Source: Rhodococcus ruber NBRC 15591 (GTDB lineage: Bacteria > Actinomycetota > Actinomycetes > Mycobacteriales > Mycobacteriaceae). Taken from it: a stretch of 64,000 nucleotides of DNA. Below are positions 16,537-24,843 of this stretch, piece by piece. Positions within the stretch are counted from its first letter, which is position 1; every line of letters begins with the position of its first letter. The notes under the pieces were generated by a model. It saw only the letters and a list, made by a program, of their open reading frames with translations, had not been told where the DNA came from and did no database searches. Position numbers and translations under genes: made by a program. The stretch spans positions 124,001 through 188,000 of the forward strand of contig NZ_BCXE01000034.1 in assembly GCF_001894945.1 (NCBI RefSeq), written 5' to 3'.

Positions 16537-17611
16537 CTACGTTTCCCGCCGCGGCAGCGGATCCGGCAGAGCCGTCCAGCCTGCAGGCCCGGCAAGAAAC
16601 TCGTCGTCATCGAGGATGCACGCATCCAGCACGTCCTGCAGCCGGGCAGGATCGAGGTCGACGCCGAAGAATGCGATGTCCTGGCCGAAGGCGAGCGATT
16701 CCTCCGCGCAGGCGTCGGTGTCGGTGTGCATGGCCGTGAACTGCAACGCGGTGGCACATTGATCCCACAGCACCACCGTGTGGGGGCGCGATGCAAGCTG
16801 GCAGAAGCCCACCGCCCGTACCACATTCGCCCCGACAGGCGAGTCCGGACCTGCATCGAACAACGCAGCCAGACGGCCGGGATGAAGCGGGGAAGATTCT
16901 GATACCGGAAGGTGGACACCCGTGCGTGGACACTGCGCGGGGCGAAGGTGTCGCTGAGCACGTGCATCCAGCCCGCGCGGTTGAGGCTCGCCTCGGCGAC
17001 GTCGAATCCGTGCCGATCGAGCACCAAGGGGGCGTCGGCTCCGAGCAGCACCACCGTCGCCGCCGGGTTCAGGTGCCCGACCAGCGCCACGAGCAGATGG
17101 AGATCGTCCACTGCCAGCGATGTCCATGCGGTGAACACCACGACGGTGGCGTGCTCGATCTGCGTCGCGGTCGCCACGAGCGACGCCCCCGGGTTTCGCC
17201 TCCGCTACAGGGCAGGGGCAACCAACATATCCCACAATGTCAGGGCGTCGACGGTTGTGACGACCGAGGCGAGGGCGAGGCCCCGGGGATGTTCGTCGCG
17301 GGCAGAGACGAATTCGGAGATCACGTGCGGCGCGCCGGCGTCCCCGCGGCACTGCAACAGCGCGTCGGTAGCGGTGACGTCCGCGGCCGAGCGCAGGTGC
17401 GGCACGAAGGCGTCGAACTCGACGAGCCGGTCCGCAGCCGACGGGCCCAGAGCGCGGCGCAACGCGACGGCTGCCGCCGGTTGCGTGAAGAAGAGGTGCA
17501 CGCGCAGATAGCGACATCGGCGATCTCGATCACCATCCGTGCGACCGGGCCGCCGGCGACGGCCAGGGCCGGGGCCGGGGCCGGGGCCGGGGCCGGGGCC
17601 GGGGGCATCGT
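16537..17611 (-). pseudogene. CobW-family (COG0523) gene broken by a stop and a frameshift
   Basis: Joined frames give a CobW-like protein: ALRRALGPSAADRLVEFDAF ... SVVTTVDALTLWDML, then GDAPLVLDRHGFDVAEASL-type sequence, and the C-terminal domain PLHPGRLAALF ... GFCQLASRPHTVVLWDQ ... IAFFGVDLDPARLQDVLDAC. An in-frame TAG at 17205-17207 interrupts it, and the frame shifts at a C-tract (GGGG on the plus strand, 16889-16892), consistent with loss of one base. The N-terminal P-loop expected of these GTPases is not found; the start region holds a GGGGCC repeat. COG0523 proteins are often zinc-responsive metal chaperones. Confidence 0.6.
17566..17605. repeat. GGGGCC hexanucleotide microsatellite
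   Basis: Five uninterrupted GGGGCC units (17571-17600) flanked by partial units on both sides. On the minus strand it would encode alternating Gly-Pro in one frame and Ala-Pro in another, right where the start of the CobW-like gene should be. Copy number in such tracts is prone to change. Confidence 0.9.
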
Positions 17612-17779
17612 CGGTCCCGTCCCGACCATCGCCACCACGCACCCCGTTGGAGTCGGTGTGCGACGTCGAGCGTGGCCTCGGACCTCGCCCTGCGATTCGT
17701 CGACCCCGAGTTCGGCGGCGGCCGCTGTCGCCCTCCCCGGAGTGGGCCGGTGCCGTGGTTCCCAGACCATGAATGGAAC

Positions 17780-18067
17780 TCACAGCGAGTCGAGCAGATC
17801 CAGCGCCGTCGGAACGGCGGCCGGTGTCAGCACTCCGAGGCCGAACGAGGCCACCGATGCTCCGATCGGCCGGTGGAGCAAAGAGAACACCGCGATACCC
17901 AGCAGGATCAGCCAGGCGCCGACCACCGCGACACGGATCGGCGTGACCCCCAGCAGTGCCCCGATGCTGCAGATCCCGCCCGGCAGCACCCATCTCCAGT
18001 GCAGATTGCGCTCACAGAACTCCCGGATGCGCGGGTCGGTTGCGCCCCGGGGCGAGTCCTGCCGGTC
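17780..18067 (-). CDS. Small membrane protein, start codon unclear
   Basis: Coding-like frame of about 95 residues: DPRIREFCERNLHWRWVLPG, then two hydrophobic segments (TPIRVAVVGAWLILLGIAVF and ASVASFGLGVLTPAAVPTAL). The frame is open but has no ATG, GTG or TTG between the stop of the histidine-rich gene (18066-18068) and the first conserved-looking residues; the nearest in-frame ATGs lie inside that gene's antiphase. Either an unusual start, a +1 shift out of the upstream gene at its UGA-C stop, or a lost start. No family recognised. Confidence 0.45.
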   Translation of the reverse strand, partial: DRQDSPRGATDPRIREFCERNLHWRWVLPGGICSIGALLGVTPIRVAVVGAWLILLGIAVFSLLHRPIGASVASFGLGVLTPAAVPTALDLLDSL

Positions 18068-18218
18068 AGTGGTCGTCGTAGTGCCCCTCGTGCGCGGCGT
18101 GCCGGTGCCCCTCGTGGATGTAGTCCATGTGGTCGCCGTGCGGAACGGCCACATGCCCGCAACCCTCGCCATGGGTGTGGTCGTGGCCTGCATGCTCGCG
18201 GTGGTCGGTCTCGGTCAT
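18066..18218 (-). CDS. Histidine-rich 50-residue protein
   Basis: ATG at 18218 preceded by GGAGGAG seven bases upstream. Of 50 residues 14 are His, with one Cys (C20), Asp and Glu between: HAGHDHTHGEGCGH near the start and HEGHRHAAHEGHYDDH at the end. Small proteins of this look are common in mycolata next to metal-handling genes and are presumed zinc or nickel buffers; no enzyme domain is present. It precedes the small membrane protein and the broken CobW-like gene on the same strand, which suggests one metal-homeostasis transcript. Confidence 0.75.
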   Translation of the reverse strand: MTETDHREHAGHDHTHGEGCGHVAVPHGDHMDYIHEGHRHAAHEGHYDDH

Positions 18219-18447
18219 CGCAGAACTCCTCCGTCGGGAACCGTCACCCCTCGTCCAGTATCCCACCGCGACCGGGGGCGGACACCCGACTCAAGCACTC
18301 ACCTCGGGCACTGTTCGCGGGCCGGGACGGAGCGAGGGGTCCGTAGGGCACCGACGCGGCACGCGTCGAAGCGGGACCCTCAGGACGAGACCGGCACGAA
18401 GCCCACCACCGCAGCCAACTCGCGGCATGAGGCCTCGAACAAGTCCC

Positions 18448-19341
18448 TCAGAGCCACTGACCGCTCTGGACCGACAGCAACCGGTCCATCGCGTCCGGGG
18501 ACCACGTGCTCTCGGGCGGTTCGGGCGCCCGGCGGCCCCGGCGCGGGGCGCCGAGTTCGGGGTAGAGGCTGCGGGAGACCTCTCGGGCGGCGTCCACCAC
18601 GAGGGGTGCGACCCGCTCGAGCTGCGCGGTGCGGGCGTCGCCGCACAGCGAGATCGCGGCGACCGGACCGTCGTGCCCGCGCACAGCGACGGCGACGCAC
18701 GCGACGCCGCGCACGGACTCGCTGCGCTCGAACGACAGGCCGCGCCGCTGCCGGATCCGGCTGAGTTCCTGGTGCAGGGTCGCGAGGTCACCGATGGTGT
18801 GCTCGGTGCGGCGGGCCAGGCGCCGCTCGTACAGGTCGTCGACGCGCTCGGGTTCGAGCCAGGCCAGCATCGCCTTGCCACCGGCGGTGGTGTACGCCGG
18901 GGCCCGGCCGCCGACCCGCGAGGGCAGCGCCGCGGCGAAGCGGCCGCCGACCTTGTCGAGGTAGACGCTCTCGGCGCCGTCGAGGACGGCGAGGTGGACC
19001 ACCATGCCGGTCTGCATGTGCAGCTCGTGCAGGAGCGGCGCCGCCGACGCCCGGATCTCCCCGTGGCCACCGTCCCCGCCGCCGAGACCGAGCGCCCGCC
19101 GGCCGAGGCAGTAGCCGAAGGATGCGTGGTCGACCCAGTTCAGCTTCACGAGCTGATCGAGGATGCGGTGCACGGTCGAGCGGGGCAGCCGGGTACGGCA
19201 GGCCACCTCCTCCAGCGTCAGGCGCGAGGACCTGCCCTCGAACGCGTCGAGGATGAGCGTCATCCGTTCGACCATCGACGGCGGCACGTCGCGCCGCGGG
19301 GCGGTGGTAGCTGTCGGTTCCGTTGCTTCGACGACTGCCAT
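18448..19341 (-). CDS. IclR-family transcriptional regulator
   Basis: 297 residues. Winged helix at about 22-85 (LTLEEVACRTRLPRSTVHRI, then LVKLNWVDHASFGYCLGRRA) and the IclR effector-binding domain from about 95 to 265, with GMVVHLAVLDGAESVYLDKV and AYTTAGGKAMLAWLEPE. IclR proteins sense small organic acids or aromatics. It is divergent from the LLM oxidoreductase at 19586 and is the obvious candidate controller of the catabolic cluster up to 27.9 kb. The tail is Arg/Pro-rich. Confidence 0.9.
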   Translation of the reverse strand: MAVVEATEPTATTAPRRDVPPSMVERMTLILDAFEGRSSRLTLEEVACRTRLPRSTVHRILDQLVKLNWVDHASFGYCLGRRALGLGGGDGGHGEIRASAAPLLHELHMQTGMVVHLAVLDGAESVYLDKVGGRFAAALPSRVGGRAPAYTTAGGKAMLAWLEPERVDDLYERRLARRTEHTIGDLATLHQELSRIRQRRGLSFERSESVRGVACVAVAVRGHDGPVAAISLCGDARTAQLERVAPLVVDAAREVSRSLYPELGAPRRGRRAPEPPESTWSPDAMDRLLSVQSGQWL

Positions 19342-19585
19342 CTGCGGCCTCCCGATACTTCTGCCCCGGATGGGAGCGGGAAAACTGAAATGAATTCTGA
19401 AAGTGTATCAGCTCACTCTCGCCGCCAGTAGTGATCGGCGGCGCGAATCTCCCCCTGCGACCCTGACGCGCCTCGCGTCCGCGGTCGACGCGGATCCCGC
19501 TGATCGGAACGTCGGCCGCGACGAAACGATGCCGTCCGGTACAACGGACCGACACCCTCCCAGTCCCGGCAGCGGAGAGGCTCGC

Positions 19586-20485
19586 ATGCGCATCGGAATC
19601 GTCAGCCCCGTCGTGGTCCAGCACCCCGGCGTGCACTCAGCGTGGGAACGCACCGCCGGCATCGACGACCTCGCCCGGGTGGCCCGGGCCGCCGATCGGC
19701 TCGGCTTCCACCATCTGACCTGCAGCGAACACGTCGCCGTCCCGGTGGACGTGGCGGCCACCCGCGGCGGCACCTACTGGGATCCCCTCGCCACGCTCAG
19801 CTATCTCGCTGCCCGGACGCAACGCATCCGGCTCGCCACTCAGGTGCTCGTCCTGGGTTACCACCACCCGCTCGAGATCGCCAAGCGCTACGGCACCCTC
19901 GACGTCCTCAGCGGCGGCCGTCTGACGCTCGGCCTCGGGGTGGGCAGCCTGCGCGAGGAGTTCGACCTCCTCGGCGCACCGTTCGAGGACCGGGGCGCCC
20001 GCGCCGACGACGCCCTGGCCGCGTTGCGCGCCGCACTGTCCCGACGCCTGCCGGAGTACCACGGGTCCTATTACGAATTCCAGAACCTGCTCGTCGAGCC
20101 GCACGCCGTCCAACCCCGCGTCCCGCTGTGGATCGGGGGCCGCACGCTGCGCTCGCTGCGCCGCGCCGTCGCCCACGGCGACGGCTGGGTGCCGTTCGGC
20201 CTGCCCCTGCCCGACCTGACCGCGATGCTCGGCCGGGTGGACCTCCCGGAGGGCTTCGACGTCGTCCTCGACACCGGTGCACCCCTCGACCCGCTGGGCG
20301 CGCCCGAGCGCACCGCCCGGTCGCTGGAACGCCGTCGCGAGGCCGGCGCCACCGCGGTCGGAGCGACCGTCGCCGCGACCGGCGTCGAACACTACTGCGA
20401 ACAACTCGAGTGCCTGCGGGCACTCGGCACCGACCTGGGGCTGGACTTCGCCCCGGCCGAACCATCCGAACAGGAGACCCCATGA
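19586..20485 (+). CDS. LLM-class flavin/F420-dependent oxidoreductase
   Basis: 299 residues from the ATG at 19586, preceded by GCGGAGAGG. TIM-barrel luciferase-like sequences: MRIGIVSPVVVQHPGVHSAW, HLTCSEHVAVP near 50, LATQVLVLGYHHPLEIAKRY near 90 and LSGGRLTLGLGVGSLREEFD near 111-130. The RxxLGxGxGxxxxEF pattern suggests the F420-using TIGR03619-type branch. It overlaps the next gene by four bases (ATGA) and begins the plus-strand part of the catabolic cluster. Substrate unknown. Confidence 0.85.
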   Translation: MRIGIVSPVVVQHPGVHSAWERTAGIDDLARVARAADRLGFHHLTCSEHVAVPVDVAATRGGTYWDPLATLSYLAARTQRIRLATQVLVLGYHHPLEIAKRYGTLDVLSGGRLTLGLGVGSLREEFDLLGAPFEDRGARADDALAALRAALSRRLPEYHGSYYEFQNLLVEPHAVQPRVPLWIGGRTLRSLRRAVAHGDGWVPFGLPLPDLTAMLGRVDLPEGFDVVLDTGAPLDPLGAPERTARSLERRREAGATAVGATVAATGVEHYCEQLECLRALGTDLGLDFAPAEPSEQETP

Positions 20486-20976
20486 CCGACACCGCAGAGA
20501 CCGACACCGCAGAGCTCGTCCGGTCCCTCCTCGCCCGCGTCCAGCTCCTCGAGGACAAGATCGCCGTCCAGGAGATCGTCACCGCCTACGGCCCGGCCGT
20601 CGATGCCGGCGACGCCGACGCGGTGGGCGAACTGTGGACCGAGGACGCCGTCTACGACGTCGACATGCGCACCATGAACGGCCGCAAGGAGATCATGGAG
20701 ATGGTGCGCACGCGGCCGCACCAGGACTACATCCACGAAGGATGCGGGCACCTCCTCGATCCCGTGCACATCCGGGTCGAGGGTGACACGGCCGTGGCCA
20801 CCTGCCATTCGCAGTTGCTGCGCCACGACGAGAACGGCTTCCGGGTCTGGCGCGTGACGGCCAACCGCTTCGAACTCGTCAAGAACGACGGCCGGTGGCG
20901 GATCCGCAGACGCACCGCCCGGGTGCTCGACGGCCGCGACGAGTCGCGCGAGCTGCTCGCCCGCGCCGGTCGCTGA
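20482..20976 (+). CDS. SnoaL-like (NTF2-fold) protein
   Basis: 164 residues. NTF2/SnoaL fold signature: KIAVQEIVTAYGPAVDAGDA, then LWTEDAVYDVDMR, and the second half with DTAVATCHSQLL and FELVKNDGRWRIRRRTARVL. Such small cone-shaped proteins act as isomerases, dehydratases or cyclases on cyclic substrates, or as binding partners. Translationally coupled to the LLM oxidoreductase, so it probably acts on the same metabolite. Followed at once by a strong terminator. Confidence 0.8.
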   Translation: MTDTAETDTAELVRSLLARVQLLEDKIAVQEIVTAYGPAVDAGDADAVGELWTEDAVYDVDMRTMNGRKEIMEMVRTRPHQDYIHEGCGHLLDPVHIRVEGDTAVATCHSQLLRHDENGFRVWRVTANRFELVKNDGRWRIRRRTARVLDGRDESRELLARAGR

Positions 20977-20992
20977 CCCGCCCCGGACACCG

Positions 20993-21028
20993 GGAACGGC
21001 CGGCCCCGAATGCGGGGCCGGCCGTTCC
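20993..21028. terminator. Bidirectional terminator hairpin
   Basis: Perfect 16-bp stem, GGAACGGCCGGCCCCG paired with its complement around an AATG loop, between the convergent SnoaL-like and acyl-CoA ligase genes. No U-tract, as is usual in this GC range. Confidence 0.85.
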
Positions 21029-21041
21029 TCGTCCGACGACG

Positions 21042-22664
21042 TCAGGCGTCGACGGTCGCGTTCTCGAGCGTCGCCCTCGCCCACCGGTAGTCCGCCTTCC
21101 CGGCGGGCGAACGCAGCACCTCGGGAACCGGCACGATCGTCTTCGGGATCTTGTACCCGGCGATCAGGGTCCGGCAGTGGTCGGCCAGTTCCGTGGCCGT
21201 GGGCGCGTCCACACCGGGACGGAACTGGACGGCCACCGAGACCCGCTCGCCCAGAAGCGGATCCGGGATCCCCGCCACCACCGCGTCGAGGACGGCCGGA
21301 TGGCTCTTGACGGCTTCCTCCACCTCCTCCGCGTAGACCTTCTCGCCGCCGGTGTTGATGCAGGCCGACCCGCGGCCGAGCACGACGATCGCACCGTCCG
21401 GCTCCACGGTGGCCAGGTCCCCGAGCAGGCACATGCGCACACCGTCACACTCGGGGAACGTCGCCGCGGACTTGTCCGGGTCGTTGTAGTAACCGAGCGG
21501 GACGTGGCCGATGCGGGCGAGGTAACCGATGGTCTCCGAGCCGGGCTCGACCTCGGCCAGATCCGTGTCGACCACCCGCAGCGTCGGCGACGGGGAGATC
21601 CGCGCACGGCCGTCGGAGCCGGCGTCGAGGGTGCCGGTCGCGCCCGCCTCCGACGAGCCGAAGGAGTTGCGCAGGTAGACGTTCGGCAGCAGCTCCGCCA
21701 GGTGTGCGCGCACACTCGCCGACCACAGCGCCCCGCCGGAGCCGATGACCAGCAGAGAGCTCAGATCGAACTCCGTGCCGCGGGCGGCGACCGCGTCGGC
21801 CAGCGGCCGGCTGATGGCGTCGCCGACCACCATCACGATCGCGATCCGGTGCCGGTCGATCAGGCGCAGCGCCTCGATCGGATCGAACGACCGCATCAGC
21901 ACCTGCTTCGCACCCGTGAACAGCCCCATCAGCACCGAGTACATCGCGGCCCCGTGCATGAGCGGCGCCGTGACGAGATAGGACATCGGGTGCTCGTTGG
22001 CCGCGGCGGCCGCGGCGAGATCGGCAGGGCTGCGGTGCGGTTCGCCGTAGGGGTTGCCGCCGGCCAGCGCCGCGAAGTAGAAGTCCTCGTGCCGCCACAT
22101 CACGCCCTTGGGCATGCCCGTCGTGCCGCCGGTGTAGAGGATGTACCGGTCGTCGCCGTTCCGCGCACCGAAATCCCTCTCCCCCGAGGCGCTCTCCACC
22201 GCCTCCGCGTACCGCGCCACGGTCGCGTCCACAGCTGCCGCGGCCTGCTCGAGCGCCGCCGTCTCGGCGCTTCCGACGACGGTGATGTGCCGCAGCCGTG
22301 AGGTGTGCGGCACGGCCTGCGCCGCGACGTCGGCGAACTCGTCGTCGACCACGAGTGCCACGAGGTCCGCATCGGTGTAGAGGTGCACGAGCTCGGCACC
22401 CACGTAGCGGAAGTTGATGTTCACGGGCACCGCGCGAATCTTCAAGCAGCCCAACATGACCTCCAGGAACTCGAGGCTGTTGCGCATGTGCAGGCCCACA
22501 TGATCACCTGCCGTCACTCCGACGGCCGCGAGGTGGTGCGCGGCCCGATTGGCGCGCGCGTCGAACTCGGCGTACGTCCGGGACTCGTCCCCGCAGATCA
22601 GGGCCGTCCGGTCGGGTATCGCATCGACGACGGCCTCGGTGAGATCGGCCAGGTTCAGAGACAT
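21042..22664 (-). CDS. Acyl-CoA synthetase (FadD-type AMP-forming ligase)
   Basis: 540 residues from ATG 22664 (MSLNLADLTEAVVDA). ANL-superfamily landmarks: P-loop YTGGTTGMPKGVMWRHED near 170, the A5 region NSFGSSEAGATGTL near 335, and the C-terminal A10 lysine in RSPAGKADYRW. Forms acyl-CoA from a carboxylate with ATP. It is divergent from the SDR operon at 22947 and would activate the acid that the cluster degrades or produces. Similar to FadD proteins of actinobacterial steroid/terpenoid gene sets, but the substrate cannot be told. Confidence 0.9.
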   Translation of the reverse strand: MSLNLADLTEAVVDAIPDRTALICGDESRTYAEFDARANRAAHHLAAVGVTAGDHVGLHMRNSLEFLEVMLGCLKIRAVPVNINFRYVGAELVHLYTDADLVALVVDDEFADVAAQAVPHTSRLRHITVVGSAETAALEQAAAAVDATVARYAEAVESASGERDFGARNGDDRYILYTGGTTGMPKGVMWRHEDFYFAALAGGNPYGEPHRSPADLAAAAAANEHPMSYLVTAPLMHGAAMYSVLMGLFTGAKQVLMRSFDPIEALRLIDRHRIAIVMVVGDAISRPLADAVAARGTEFDLSSLLVIGSGGALWSASVRAHLAELLPNVYLRNSFGSSEAGATGTLDAGSDGRARISPSPTLRVVDTDLAEVEPGSETIGYLARIGHVPLGYYNDPDKSAATFPECDGVRMCLLGDLATVEPDGAIVVLGRGSACINTGGEKVYAEEVEEAVKSHPAVLDAVVAGIPDPLLGERVSVAVQFRPGVDAPTATELADHCRTLIAGYKIPKTIVPVPEVLRSPAGKADYRWARATLENATVDA

Positions 22665-22751
22665 CGCGGGTCCTTCCGGGGTTCGTGGGTGGGGCAGGAC
22701 GCGCACGACCACGCGATCGTCGCGGGTATGCCGCGGATCACAGCAAATTCA

Positions 22752-22772
22752 GTAGAACATATTCCTGTTCCG
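22752..22772. promoter_or_regulatory. Candidate operator upstream of the acyl-CoA ligase
   Basis: TAGAACATATTCCTGTTCC contains GAACA and TGTTC as an inverted repeat with a six-base spacer. It resembles, but does not match, the KstR-type pattern TNNAACNNGTTNNA. Lies about 90 bases upstream of the ligase start in the divergent region. Confidence 0.3.
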
Positions 22773-22882
22773 GGATCAACGGCCGGATGATGACGCGAAG
22801 GCCAGGCCCCACGGTTGCCTGCGGACTTACGGGAACACCCTCGGCTCGCGAGAGTGCGGCCGGAGAACACCCTTGTGCAGGT

Positions 22883-22900
22883 ACTAGAATGAATACTAGT
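22883..22900. promoter_or_regulatory. Inverted repeat ACTAG-N8-CTAGT in the divergent promoter region
   Basis: Perfect five-base arms ACTAG and CTAGT separated by aatgaata, in an AT-rich island 47-64 bases upstream of the SDR start at 22947. Placement suits an operator or the -35/-10 area of the plus-strand operon. Confidence 0.4.
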
Positions 22901-22946
22901 TTTCAGTCACCGTTCTGCACTCCCGCACGGACCCAAGGAGCCCATC

Positions 22947-23885
22947 ATGACCCAGAACCTGACCCTCGACGGCCGCGCCGCCGTCGTCACCGGAGCAGGC
23001 GCCGGCCTCGGCCGTGCCGAAGCCCTCGCCCTCGCCGACGCCGGGGCCGCCGTCGTCGTCAACGACATGGGCGCCGCCGCCCACGACGTCGTCGACGAGA
23101 TCCGCGCCGCCGGAGGCCGCGCCGTCGCCGTCACCGGCGACGTCTCGGACTGGGCGCTCGGCGAGGAACTCGTCCGCACCGCGGTCACCGAGTTCGGATC
23201 GATGGACATCCTGGTCAACAACGCCGGCATCCTGCGCGACAAGATGATCTTCAACCTGTCCGAGTCGGACTGGGACGACGTGATCCGGGTGCACCTCAAG
23301 GGCCACGCTGCGACGTCGCGCGCCGCGGCCGTGCACTGGCGGCAGGCGTCGAAGGACGCGAACGGCCCCGTCTACGGCCGCGTGATCAACACCTCCTCCG
23401 AGGCGTTCCTGTTCGGCTCGGCCGGGCAGCCCAACTACTCGGCCGCCAAGGCCGGCATCACCGCCCTGACCCTGTCGACCGCCCAGGGCCTGTCGCGGTA
23501 CGGGGTGCGGGCCAACGCCATCTGCCCGCGCGCCCGCACGGCCATGACTGCGGACGCATTCGGCGAGAACAACACCGGCGCGTCGGGTCTGGACCCGCTC
23601 GCGCCCGAGCGAGTGGCCACCCTGGTCCGGTACCTCGCCTCCCCCGCCTCCGACGAGGTCAACGGTCAGGTCTTCGTCGTGTACGGCAAGATGGTCGCGC
23701 TCATGGAGGCCCCCAAGGTCGAGCACCGCTTCGACGCCGCGGGCTCCGCGTTCACCGTCGACGAACTCGGTGACCAGCTCTCGTCCTACTTCTCCGGTCG
23801 CGGCCCGTACGAGACCTACGCCGCCTACAGTGTGGCCGAACTGGAGAAGGTCGCGCTCGCCACGGGCGACCCCGTCGGCGCATGA
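22947..23885 (+). CDS. SDR, 17-beta-HSD/3-hydroxyacyl-CoA dehydrogenase type
   Basis: 312 residues, ATG preceded by AAGGAG. Rossmann motif VVTGAGAGLGRAEALALADA, NNAGILRDKMI, catalytic S in NTSSEAF and YSAAKAG. The NNAGILRDK stretch and extended C-terminus resemble the dehydrogenase part of multifunctional enzyme type 2 and related steroid/fatty-acid 3-hydroxyacyl-CoA dehydrogenases. Overlaps the next SDR by four bases. With the acyl-CoA ligase and OYE it would fit a beta-oxidation-like sequence on a cyclic acid. Confidence 0.85.
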   Translation: MTQNLTLDGRAAVVTGAGAGLGRAEALALADAGAAVVVNDMGAAAHDVVDEIRAAGGRAVAVTGDVSDWALGEELVRTAVTEFGSMDILVNNAGILRDKMIFNLSESDWDDVIRVHLKGHAATSRAAAVHWRQASKDANGPVYGRVINTSSEAFLFGSAGQPNYSAAKAGITALTLSTAQGLSRYGVRANAICPRARTAMTADAFGENNTGASGLDPLAPERVATLVRYLASPASDEVNGQVFVVYGKMVALMEAPKVEHRFDAAGSAFTVDELGDQLSSYFSGRGPYETYAAYSVAELEKVALATGDPVGA

Positions 23886-24655
23886 GTGGAAGGGACGTGG
23901 CCGTGAAACTGCGCGGGAAGACCGCCGTCGTCACCGGCGGTGCGGGCGGGATCGGCCGCGCGGTGACCCGCGTGTTCGTCCGCGAGGGCGCCCGCGTGCT
24001 GTTCGTCGACGTCGACGACGATCGGGGGCGCGCGCTCGAGTCCGAGCTGACCGGGGCCGGCGGTGAGGCGAAGTTCCTGCAGGCCGACATCTCCCGGCGC
24101 GAGAGCGCGGACCAGATCCGCGACGCCGCCGTCGCGGCGTTCGGCGGCATCGACATCCTGGTCAACAACGCGCACGCGTCGCGCCAGGCACTGCTGGTCG
24201 AGCACACCCCGGAGATGTTCGAGCTGTCGTTCGGCACGGGGTTCTACCCCACCGTGCACCTCATGCAGGCCTGCTACCCGCAGCTCAAGCAGGCCCGGGG
24301 TTCCGTCGTCAACTTCGGCTCCGGGTCCGCCCTCGACGGCATGCCGACGCAGACGTCGTACGCGGCGGCGAAGGAGGCGATCCGGGCGGTCAGCCGGGTG
24401 GCCGCGAACGAATGGGCCGCCGACGGCATCCGCGTCAACGTCGTGTGCCCGTTCGCCGCGACCGAAGGCGTGCAGGCCTGGCAGCAGGCGTTCCCCGACC
24501 GGGCGGCCGCCGCGGCGGCGAAGGTGCCGTTGCAGCGCATCGGCGACCCGGAGACGGACATCGCGCCGGTGGTGGTGTTCCTCGCCTCCGACGACTCGAA
24601 GTACATGACGGGGCAGACGCTGATGGCCGACGGGGGCAGCATCAAGCTGCGGTGA
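23882..24655 (+). CDS. Second short-chain dehydrogenase/reductase
   Basis: 257 residues; ATG overlaps the preceding stop (ATGA). TGGAGGIGRAV cofactor motif, ADISRRES acidic loop, VNNAHASRQ in place of NNAG, catalytic YAAAKEA and C-terminal TGQTLMADGGS. The unusual H in the NNAH position alters the loop that packs on the cofactor. Co-transcribed with the previous SDR, substrate unknown. Confidence 0.85.
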   Translation: MSGRDVAVKLRGKTAVVTGGAGGIGRAVTRVFVREGARVLFVDVDDDRGRALESELTGAGGEAKFLQADISRRESADQIRDAAVAAFGGIDILVNNAHASRQALLVEHTPEMFELSFGTGFYPTVHLMQACYPQLKQARGSVVNFGSGSALDGMPTQTSYAAAKEAIRAVSRVAANEWAADGIRVNVVCPFAATEGVQAWQQAFPDRAAAAAAKVPLQRIGDPETDIAPVVVFLASDDSKYMTGQTLMADGGSIKLR

Positions 24656-24742
24656 GCGGGGTTCCCTCGCGCCGGGTTCCATCGCACTGAGTGGGACACC
24701 CGATCGACAGGGGCGGTGCCGCGTGGAAATCTGCGTCCTACA

Positions 24743-24778
24743 GGCCCGCCGGCCGGTGTCGTACCCGGCCGGCGGGCC
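24743..24778 (+). terminator. Perfect 14-bp hairpin between the SDR and OYE genes
   Basis: GGCCCGCCGGCCGG pairs with CCGGCCGGCGGGCC around the loop tgtcgtac, 65 bases upstream of the OYE start. No U-tract follows. Might be an internal terminator/attenuator, or an RNA-processing site that gives different levels of the flanking genes. Confidence 0.6.
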
Positions 24779-24843
24779 GCTTCCATACCCGGTCTGCCGC
24801 ACGGCAGCCACGTCCGTACCGTCCGAGAGAGGGTTTCGACCGC

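Noticed and set aside
17566-17605. CRISPR or integron-like repeat array
   Set aside because: Simple hexanucleotide microsatellite without spacers.
22752-22772. KstR (cholesterol regulon) box
   Set aside because: Only partly fits TNNAACNNGTTNNA; without a KstR gene or other cholesterol genes here it is kept only as an unnamed palindrome.
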